Below are positions 12,812 through 20,840 of a stretch of DNA of 64,000 nt, piece by piece. The stretch is from assembly GCA_022432975.1 (NCBI GenBank), contig CM039508.1:20363779-20427778 (forward strand). Reading direction: 5' to 3'. The notes below the pieces were generated by a model. It had not been told where the DNA came from and searched no databases. It saw only the letters and a program-made list of their open reading frames with translations. The position numbers and the translations under genes were made by a program. Source of the stretch: Begonia masoniana. Lineage: Eukaryota > Streptophyta > Magnoliopsida > Cucurbitales > Begoniaceae. The stretch's first letter is position 1. Every line of letters starts with the position of its first letter.

Positions 12812-12819
12812 TATATATA
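12812..12819 (+). promoter_or_regulatory. TATA box of A LTR
   Basis: TATATATA (within 'GTATATATAG') lies about 165 bases into the LTR and is followed by a pyrimidine-rich region, 'CTCTTCCTCTCCCTCTCTC', typical of a plant leader. Confidence 0.6.
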
Positions 12820-13186
12820 GAAAATGGAAATCCTTATACCTCACTAAAACTCCACTGTATCCGACATTCCTCTCTTGGCGATTTCCCTTTTCTCCAGAGC
12901 TCTTCCTCTCCCTCTCTCTCTCGGCCAGCTACTCCTCCATCAACGATCGATTCTTCAGTCTCCACCTCGACAATCCACGCTCCAGGTAAGACTTAGATAA
13001 TGTAGTTGCTGGTTAGTTATTAGAACTCTGTTTTCAGCTAAGACTTGTAGTTTCAGATTCATCAATGGCTGTGTAATAGTAGTGACATTTGTAATCTGTG
13101 GTTAGTTACTAGGTTGAATTTGTTTATTTTTAGGTTCTGGAAGTTAATCTGCGCACACTAGGTGCTCGACTAAGAAGATTTAGAAG

Positions 13187-13188
<2 letters not shown>

Positions 13189-13232
<44 letters not shown>
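13189..13232. repeat. (TA)n(TG)n microsatellite
   Basis: A TA run passes into a TG run within the putative first intron of the A LTR. Confidence 0.95.
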
Positions 13233-13233
<1 letters not shown>

Positions 13234-13440
13234 TAGATTCTAGGATGACTTTTGGTTAGAACTTTTAGGATTTTGATTTAACACTGTAATGTGAAATGTT
13301 TTTTTTTTAGGTGAAGAAGTCTGAAGAGAAGTGCTTGTTAGATTCTAGGATGACTTTTGGTTAGAACTTTTAGGATTTTGATTTAACACTGTAATGTGAA
13401 ATGTTTTTTTTTTAGGTGAAGAAGTCTGAAGAGAAGTGCT
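13231..13440 (+). repeat. 105-bp tandem duplication over a splice-acceptor-like site
   Basis: A segment of about 105 bases starting 'TGTTAGATTCTAGG' occurs twice in direct succession. Each copy carries a poly-T tract followed by 'TTTAG/GTGAAGAAG', so the acceptor of the putative first intron and the start of the central exon are doubled. Confidence 0.9.
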
Positions 13441-14339
13441 CAAGTTTTCTAAGGAAACCAGGTAAGTGAGTGAGTAGGATTCCCGGCCATTAGGGCCTTA
13501 CATCACAAGGGTACTAAGTTAAAGTTGATTATGATGTTCGAAAGCTGTTTGTGTTATTGTCCGTATGGTTATGACATGTGAGTTAGCAACATGATTTATT
13601 GTTGAATGATTGATCTGTCCTTTTACTCCAATGAAATAAGAGTACTCATACTCATGCTTCACGATTGTTTCCTTTTCAAGCATATGAAAATGTTTTAAGT
13701 GCATGTTTTCCTTTACGATCAAGATATGAACATGAAACTTATGTAAAAAGGATTAAGAGAGGGTTGGGGGCGGTTTGGCGTATGTTACTGTCGAAAAGAA
13801 GGACCATGAATACGACCCGCAAGGGACTATGTACACTTTCACTGTCAACCCCCTTTTTGGCACAAATCCTCCCTTAATCCACAAGATGTAAACGATGAAC
13901 AAGAATGTGAACAAGAATATGGCGAGAAATGATTATGAAAATGTGTTCCTTTCAACTGTGCATTCATGCATACATGTTAGTATTGCACTCTTTACTAAGT
14001 ACTAGGCTTATAATTTAAACCTTATGATGTAGGTGACGAATTATCAGGTGAGGATTTCAAACCCAATGAAGATGTCTAGGACTGGTTGCTGGATAGTGCT
14101 CAGGGTGACAGTTTGTCGCTGGAAGGCGATTTCAACCCCTAGTTACTACTCTTATGATGTTAGTAAGGATTATGAATACTGAGGTCTAATTAGGATGGGT
14201 TTTCTTAAAACGATGGATAATGGAATTTGTCTGACTGAATTTCTGGGTTTGAGAATGATCATGAAATGATAGAATGATTTGTTTTGCTTGAGTCTCCCGC
14301 TACATGTACTCTGGGTGAGCCTATGGTTCAACTGTGTTT

Positions 14340-14890
14340 TAGTTTATCTCGGTCATGTTGAATTCTGTGAAAGTCTGAATGTTTCCTATCAGAAGATGTT
14401 AAAAGTGCTTGTCCACCGTTAGATGTTTTCTACCGGTATAAATTTATCTATTATGTTAAGAGTCCCTGTTCACCGGTAGAAGTCTTCTATCGGAAGAAGT
14501 TTAATGAGTCATATGGAATGCACATGAAAATCGGTAGATGTTGTCTATTATTATCGGTAGAAGTCTTCTGTCTGGTAATATTTAATGAGTCACGTGGGAT
14601 GCACATGACAATTGGTAGATGCTGTTTATTATTATCGGTAGAAGTCCTCTGTCGGGTAATATTTAATGAGTCACGTGGGATACACATGAAAATCGGTAGA
14701 TGTTGCTGTCTATTATTATCGGTAGAAGTCTTTTGTTGGGTAATATTTAATGAGTCACGTGGGATGCATATGACAATCGGTAGATGTTGTTGTTTATTAC
14801 TATCGGTAGAAGTGGAAATTATGTCTTGTCGTTTTACGATCGGCAGATGCGAGAAGAAAATTTCCTCATTTGTGATCGGTAGATGTTCTT
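14340..14890. repeat. ATCGGTAGATG repeat cluster in A LTR
   Basis: Irregular tandem units, some of about 105 bases, alternate 'ATCGGTAGATGTTG' and 'ATCGGTAGAAGTC' with 'TTTAATGAGTCACGTGGGAT'. The cluster lies shortly before the LTR 3' end. Long open frames on both strands here are by-products of the repeat. Confidence 0.85.
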
Positions 14891-15094
14891 GGATTTTCAA
14901 TTCCCTCAGCCAAATGTTTTAACATTCTGTCTTTTGTCAATGTTACTTACTTAATGAGATTTCCGTTGAATGGTCGAGGATTTAAAGATAAAATTTTTAA
15001 TATTGAGAGTAATGTCAAAATTTTTCGTAAAATTTCTTAATCCAGTCCTATGTCATGGGTAATAAATCGGGTTTGGAAGACTCGGGGTGTTACA

Positions 15095-15581
15095 GGTAGA
15101 CACCTTGCCCGATAAGGTGTCAACCCCTCAAACAAGGTGTCGACCGATCCCAGTACAAATGAAAACCAGAGGCAAACAAGGTGTCGACCGATCACAGTAC
15201 AAATGAAAACCACAGGCAAATGAAGTGTCGACCCTTTTAATAGGGGTCGACCCTTGCCAAACAAGGTGTCGAGCCCTCAGACAAGGTGCCGACCGGGGTT
15301 CTTTTTATAGTGTCAAACTTGGGATTTTAGTTAATTTTACTTTATAACGAGTCTTCCATGCACTATAGTCTTCCGCTACTAAGGTTTAACATTCTAAACG
15401 ATGTCGCTCGAGGAAATGAATAAAGTCATTAAATAAAGTCGAAATTTTTTTATGAGAATTTAAGGAAACAAGGTATAGAAATTACGGGAAGCCACACCTT
15501 CCTCCTTACCTTGGAGAAGAAAATGAAGAACAACATGAAAGCCTTGGATTTGTGGTTAAATTCTCTATCACCCGGGGAGGA
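15095..15581 (+). mobile_element. L/P composite, copy 2
   Basis: It repeats 435-1000 with few substitutions and fewer GTCGACC units. It starts exactly at the end of the A LTR, so A was inserted in this copy, while copy 1 keeps the uninterrupted site 'GCAGGGGTAGACACC'. Confidence 0.8.
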
Positions 15582-15771
15582 TGATGCGCCACAGGGTCCT
15601 ATCACAAGAGCACAAGCCAAGCAAATTGCTAACCTTTATAGTTACTTTCATTTTGCTGGAAATAACTTTCAAGATATTTGGGAGGAACCACCTATTCCCA
15701 TGGACAAGGAGTGTCTGAAGCATATGATCATTTGGGGGATCCAATCTTCTACCGTTGAATGTTCAAGCTAA
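15511..15771 (+). pseudogene. C-terminal tail of element P polyprotein running into its LTR
   Basis: An open frame of 86 codons contains 'PQGPITRAQAKQIANL'. A GPITRxxAK motif is known near the C-terminus of some plant Ty3/gypsy polyproteins. The frame crosses the polypurine tract ('GGGGAGGA', about 15574-15581) and the LTR start at 15582. Two other LTRs in the window (I and J) begin with a similar 'PITRSQ' frame. I place the true N-terminal side upstream, lost to the L insertion. The listed first Met is not a real gene start. What the tail does is not known to me. Confidence 0.5.
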
Positions 15772-16749
15772 CACTAATGGAGATGCAACATAAGAAGCCT
15801 TATTTTAAGCTAACAATATTTGCAGTTATTGTGTGATTTACTTTCCTAATACATTTGTGGTTTGTTCTAGTTGTCATTTTTATCACTTTTGAACTAGTAT
15901 TCTCAGTTGTCCTAAGTAGGTCGAGAATGAGTCTTGTTTTGTAATGTTTTTTGGTTTGGCCTTTAGATTGTTGCCCTAATTTTGATAGGTATTTAAGGCT
16001 CTCTTGGGGAATATTTGGGGCATTGAATTGGGCAAAAGAAAAACATAGCCTTCCTACTCCTTTTTGCTTCATGGCAAGGAACCACTTTTCTCTTCAACTT
16101 GTTAGCAATCGATTTTGATTGTGTAACATTTAGATTGATCTTCGTGAGTGTTGTCAGTCTTCTCAAACTCCTTTTCTACAAGGGTTGAACAAGATAGTAA
16201 GGTTGTGGAAGCTCTCAAGTATCAAGTTGGAATGTTTTTCTTTATGAGGAGGCCATTGAAGTGAATAGCCACGAAAGAGGTCTCCATTCCGACAAACTTG
16301 CTTGTTCTATACATAACTCCCTCATCTTGATGAATTTTTCTACGAAAATTGGAGGACGTCTCATCACAGATAGAGAAGAAAGTGTTCCAAAAATCGCATC
16401 AATAAGAGTAGTACTGATTGAAATATTACAATTCAAAGAAGTCTTAATTTCTCGGTTAAAAGGGTTCTCTGACGATGTCTACCAATGTTATCATATCTCC
16501 TAATCCCTATATTGTTTGAATACCAAATTTAGAGGACATATACCAAACATATAAGGGAAGATTCTCTCTAGGTTTCATAAGGTGACATTATGATTTGACT
16601 GAGTTACAGCTTTCCAAAGATAGTCTGATTCTGTCCTTAAAATCCGGGTTTCCTTTTTGGCGTTGCCATCCTTTCCATTGGTGGCACATCAGTTAGGCTG
16701 GGATCTCATTCTTTCACATGCTATATGATACGAACCATGGTTCGTATCA
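15582..16749 (+). repeat. Element P 3' LTR
   Basis: It runs from TGATGCGCC to TTCGTATCA (1168 bp), TG...CA with imperfect inverted ends. Length and layout match solo LTRs I (1199 bp) and J (1222 bp): an open frame at the very start, a TATA-like 'TATTTAAGG' near 15984, then a leader region. The right boundary is set by the resumption of gypsy integrase sequence (E) at about 16751. I found no target duplication because the left side is rearranged. Confidence 0.6.
16726..16749. repeat. 24-bp perfect palindrome
   Basis: TGATACGAACCA is followed at once by its exact reverse complement. It ends at the right boundary of the P LTR. Confidence 0.9.
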
Positions 16750-16946
16750 CTATACAATAACTCAGTAAATCATAGCACAGGTAGTACACCTTTTGTTGGA
16801 GTGTATGGAATTTACCCTTGAGCTCCTATTGATGTCAAATCGCTTCCTTTGCCTTATCGAGTTAGTGAAGAAGGTTTGGATTTTCATACTTATATGGCAT
16901 AGCTAAATGCTGCAATTAGACATACAATTTCACTTCAAACTAAAAT
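16750..16946 (+). pseudogene. Element E integrase fragment (left part)
   Basis: The frame beginning 'YNNSVNHSTGSTPFVGVYG' is the integrase C-terminal half of a gypsy element of a different lineage from A, B, C and R, with 'SLPLPYRVSEEGLDF' and 'LNAAIRHTISLQTKI'. It has two stops, TGA in 'IYP*AP' and TAG after 'TYMA'. It is cut at 16946 by element B and resumes at 40007 in the same frame once one 5-bp duplication is left out. Upstream domains are missing: P LTR sequence abuts it. Confidence 0.8.
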
Positions 16947-17284
16947 TGTAACACCCAGAACTTTTGTACTATGACTTTTACGTGCTAGGCTTATTGTCGC
17001 GGGTCTGTGGTAAAAAGTTGAATACAAAAAAGATATTTACGGATGTATATATATATAATAGGGGATGTTAAAGAAATTGTAGGGAAGAAACCAAGCAAAA
17101 TATTTGTTGGAAACTAATGGAAGGGCAAATTAGGAAGCAAAATGGGGTAGTTGGGAGCACCCAATGAGAATGTGGCATGTGGCAAAGCTTGTGGAAGAAG
17201 CTTTTCCTTGCTTCTTCACTCCCTTACGTTAGAGCACTCTCATTTTTGCTATTCCTTCTGTTTTCTTTCAACGCCGAGAAGAAA

Positions 17285-17309
17285 CCCCCCCCCCCCCCCC
17301 CCCCCCCCC
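17285..17309. repeat. Poly-C tract of 25 bases
   Basis: An uninterrupted run of C. The matching place in the 3' LTR (about 24682-24700) has a shorter, interrupted run. A proline-rich frame across it is an artefact. Confidence 0.95.
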
Positions 17310-18449
17310 GCCCATGATTTTGGTTCCTTTTTGTAAAGATTTAAGGGATACCAAAATTTCCCTCCTTCTCTGAAGTTCGGACATATTTCATCCATCTTTG
17401 AAGCTCCTAAGGTGACGAATTTCAAGCAAAACACTCAAATTGAAAAGAACGCGAGGTAAGTTTTCGTGACTCGTTTGGTCGATTTGGCCTACACCAAAAG
17501 AATGTATGTTGATTGAGGAATTGGAGATGTAGGATGTTTTGGGTAAATAGGTTGGGTAGTTAGGTTTAGTTTAAGTTGTTGAATGTTTAATGTTCATTGT
17601 TTGTTCTACACTTTAACTTTATTTGTAGCATCGTACATGTCCATGCATCACGTTTTCTGAAATAGTATGAAAAATAAATTCCGCATATGTTTTCATGAAA
17701 AGGAAAAGGATAACGAAAATGTATAATTGTATGTCACCACGGTCACGTCGGGTAGGTGGTTCAGACATGGATGTCCTATAGGTGAAGCATGTTTTCCCTT
17801 CGGGTAGATGGAAAGGGCTATCCAATCGCCGGATGTGCCGTTTTCATCTACTGAGAACCCGGTGACTTCCCGATATGTAACTAAATGAATGAAATGACTG
17901 CATGGTTTTACGAACGGCATTTGCATAGCATGCATTTTCATTTACGTAGATTTACTGAGCCTTTAGCTCATAGAATGTCTTTATGGTGTAGGTGATATTG
18001 AAGCAGGTGATAATGACATCCCTCTGCAAGATGAATGAGCTGGTTGAAGAAGAATGCATGTGGGAGTGCGCTGTGCAGTCGGTGCAAATTCTGACCCGTG
18101 GGAGCAAAAGACTAAGTATTTTGAGGTTTTGGGGTTTATGTTGGGCTGAAGGGTGATGAAATAGCTAGAAAAGAAAATATATAGTTGATTCATTTTAGGG
18201 TGCTTGGTACTGGATAACTTGAATTAAAGATGTGTATTTTGGTGATTGAAGAGAGTACGAGGTAGTGGCGTTTTAACATGATGGATCGTGTTTTAGTATA
18301 ATTAATGGAGGAACAAGGGGTAGGGAAGTAGCACTATGGAAATAAAAATCCAGAGAGCTAGCTGACTGATCGCCAGGGGAGGCGATTGATCGGCAGACGT
18401 CTAGGGTGACTCTGCCTAAGTTTTTGTTAAGTGTTTTAGTAAAGGAGAA

Positions 18450-18740
18450 AGTCATCCAAAGTCTGTGGGTGAGAAAGTCGTCCGAAGTTTGTGGACGAGA
18501 AAGTCTTCCAAAGTCCGTGGACGAGTAAACCCTGTGGACGAATAAATCCCGTGGATGAAGACGTCGTCTAAATGTTGTGGACGATAACGCAACGTCGTCT
18601 AAATGCTGTGGATGATAACGCACCATCGTCCGATTCTGTGGACGACAACGTCGACCGATCTCATTATAGAGACCACGTTGACTCCCACTGTACCATTCGT
18701 CCAAACCCGATAGGAACTGTTGTCTTCCGAAAAGAGTTGT
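18450..18740. repeat. GTCCGTGGAC palindrome cluster in B LTR
   Basis: More than ten copies of short units such as 'AAAGTCCGTGGACGAG' and 'AATGTTGTGGACGATAACG' occur. GTCCGTGGAC is near-self-complementary. The same cluster is in the 3' LTR at 39440-39740 with different unit composition. Confidence 0.8.
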
Positions 18741-18970
18741 CGACCCTACTGTTCATTTGATGAAACTCAATAGGAACTGTTGTCTTCCAAAGAGTGTTGT
18801 CGGCCGATTCTCCTTAGTAATTCGATTTGAGACGGAAACGTTAATATGTCTTCCGCTAAATGAATCAATTGTCTGTACACGAGTAAGATTAATGGATGAA
18901 AACGAAAAATTCAAGTTTTACGAGATTTTTACGAATAGTAACAAGGGGAACTTACGGGACATTACAGTTA

Positions 18971-18982
18971 TGGTATCAAAGC
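18971..18982 (+). other. B primer binding site
   Basis: TGGTATCAAAGC, four bases after the LTR; one change from the usual TGGTATCAGAGC. Confidence 0.85.
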
Positions 18983-19128
18983 CCCCAGGTTTTAAAATCG
19001 GTTCTGTAGACTGCTTGACTACGTAAGCCACTACACAGACATGCTTCTTCAACTGTAAGTACGTTATGAGTTTTCTTTTATTTTGACTTCTTAGGATTAT
19101 TTTTCTTTACCTTTTATAGGATTACAAA

Positions 19129-20840
19129 ATTGTCAGAGGTAGAGATGCTAGGGATAAAGCCTTTGATAGGCTGATGAATTTGCTGGATCGTCAGGCTCAG
19201 CATATGGACAGCCAAGTTGTAACGACCCGATGGGTTCCCCAGCCCGAGCCGTGCACTGCCCCTCGATGGGCCAGCTGCCACGTGTGTCCACAAGGGCCGT
19301 CCACTTGTACTCACGATCTTCTCCCACCACTTGGTAAATTGGAGTTTTTGCCTTCCTAGAGATTAGAACTCTGGCCCCCAGGTCTACATAACCAAGGGTT
19401 CACCATCTCTGGTACGACTTGAGCTAATGAGGACGGCCCTTGTTGACACACGTGGCAGCTGGCCCATCGAGGGGCACTACATGGCTCGGGTGGGGGAACC
19501 CGTCGGGTCGTTACAAAAAAGGCGCCTTTTTTGTAACAACCCAACTCCCCGATGGGCCAGCTACCACGTGTGTCCACAAGGGTAGTCCACGTGTACTCAC
19601 GATCTTCTCCCACCACATTGTAAATGAGAGTTTTTTACCTTCCCAGAGATTGAAACCCAGGCTCCCAGGTCTTTATAACCATGGGTCCATCATCCCCCAC
19701 CTGAGCCGTGCAGTGCCCCTCGATGGGCCAGCTGCCACGTGTGTCCACAAGGGCCGTCCACGTGTACTCACGATCTTCTCCCACCACTTGGTAAATGGGA
19801 GCTTTTGCCTTCCCAAAGATTAGAACCCTGGCCCCCAGGTCTACATAATCAAGGGTTCACCATCTCTGGTACCACTTAAGCTGGCAGCTGGCGCATCGAG
19901 GGGCATTGCATGGTTGGGCCAGGGGAACCTGGTCAGTCGTTACACAAGCCCAGCAAATTGAGAGGCTAGTAAACCGTGAGGATCACAGGGCCCGAAAGAT
20001 AGTCGTTCCAAACCATCAGGGTATGGAGAGATTCAAAAAGCTACAACCTCCAGTATTCAATGGATAGTCTTCGGACCCCTCTTCAGCTGAGGAGTGGATC
20101 CGAACTATGGAGGACATCTTGGAGTATATAAAGATAGAGAATGGGGATAAAGTCGCATAAGTCACCTTTCATTTGGAACTGGATGCCCAGTTTTGGTGGG
20201 ACTCTATCAAAGCGACTACGGACGTGACAGTGATGACATGGGAACGGTTTATGACCGTATTCTACGATAAATATTTCAGCCGTACGGTGAGGGCGGCTAA
20301 GTTGGCAAAATTTCAACAACTATGACAGACTGGTTCTGTGGCTGGATTATATAAGGAAGTTTGAAGCCCTGTCTAAGTTCGCACTATGTCTGGTGAGAAA
20401 GAATGAGGACAAAGTGCACCAGTTCATGCAAGGGCTACAGTCGGAGATCCGAAAGAGCGTCATAATATCTAGAATTTTAGATGTACCCTATGCTGATATT
20501 GCAGCAAGAGCTCTGGAGTTTGAAGCTGCGGAGCTGACATGTGTTAAACCAAGGGAGCCGGCCAAAGGGTTCTTCCGAGAGATTCAACCCCGACCTCAGA
20601 ACAAAGGATGGCAACCCAGAGGACAACAACCACAGCAACAAAGAGGCGTTAAAAGGCCTTATAAGGGAGGGAATGATAAGGGCAAAGAAAAACAAGTGCA
20701 TGGAGTTACTCAAAAGCTGCTTTGTCCTAAGTGCTAGAAGGAACACTATGGTGATTGTAGACTTGGCACAGATAGATGTTTTCGATGTGGATAGACCGGC
20801 CACTATGTCATAGTTTGCCCGCAAGGGGGCCAGAACCGAC
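19129..20840 (+). pseudogene. B gag (broken, interrupted by insertion S)
   Basis: Gag begins at 19129, where the usual ATG reads ATT in 'ATTGTCAGAGG'. The first 30 codons ('DKAFDRLMNLLDRQAQHMD') lead to insertion S at 19218-19944 and the frame resumes at 19950. Further pieces: 'SSAEEWIRTMEDILEY', 'FWWDSIKATTDV', 'RNEDKVHQFMQGL', then knuckle remnants 'CPKC' near 20727 and 'DRCFRCG' near 20775. Several stops (for example TAG at 20068, TAA at 20158, TGA at 20323) and at least one frameshift near 20340 break it. Gag would form the particle that packages element RNA. Confidence 0.8.
19218..19944. mobile_element. Foldback-like TG...CA insertion S with three tRNA-like modules
   Basis: 727 bp between flanks CAAGT (19213-19217) and CAAGC (19945-19949), a 5-bp duplication with one transition; the gag frame closes when one is removed. 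Ends are inverted: TGTAACGACCC on the left, and the right end is TGTAACGACTG when complemented. The first 296 bp (19218-19513) is itself a unit whose inverted ends match for about 90 bases. A palindromic spacer with GGCGCC follows, then a second part with two more copies of the inner module. Each module, on the minus strand, has 'TAGCTCAAGT', like an RNA polymerase III A box, and 'AGTTCTAATCT' or 'GGTTCTAATCT', like a B box, about 40-50 bases apart. No coding capacity. It could be a miniature LTR element or a transposon carrying a tRNA-derived SINE. Confidence 0.7.

Larger units (their letters stand above)
12649..15094 (+). repeat. A 3' LTR
   Basis: 2446 bp, starting TGTAACACCC and ending GGGTGTTACA, so the ends are a perfect 10-bp inverted repeat. 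It has a TATA box, two putative introns (12986 to 13310 or 13415, and 13462 to 14032) and a cluster of 'ATCGGTAGATG' repeats (14340-14890). The 5' LTR partner is missing. GGTAG follows directly at 15095 and is the presumed target duplication. Confidence 0.92.
16947..18966 (+). repeat. B 5' LTR
   Basis: 2020 bp. TATA-like 'TATATATATAATA' near 17046-17058. A run of 25 C lies at 17285-17309. Leader-like sites: acceptor 'TCCTAAG/GTGACG' at 17411, 44-nt exon 17412-17455, donor 'GCGAG/GTAAGTTTT' at 17456, acceptor 'GGTGTAG/GTGATA' at 17991. A cluster of 'GTCCGTGGACGA' palindromes occupies 18450-18740. Confidence 0.9.

Noticed and set aside
14487..14922. 137- and 134-codon frames on opposite strands
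   Set aside because: Both are translations of the ATCGGTAGATG repeat cluster in the A LTR.
18273..18704. 143-codon minus-strand frame in the B LTR (also 39424-39740 in the partner)
   Set aside because: It runs across the GTCCGTGGAC repeat cluster, is disrupted in the partner LTR and shows no protein pattern.
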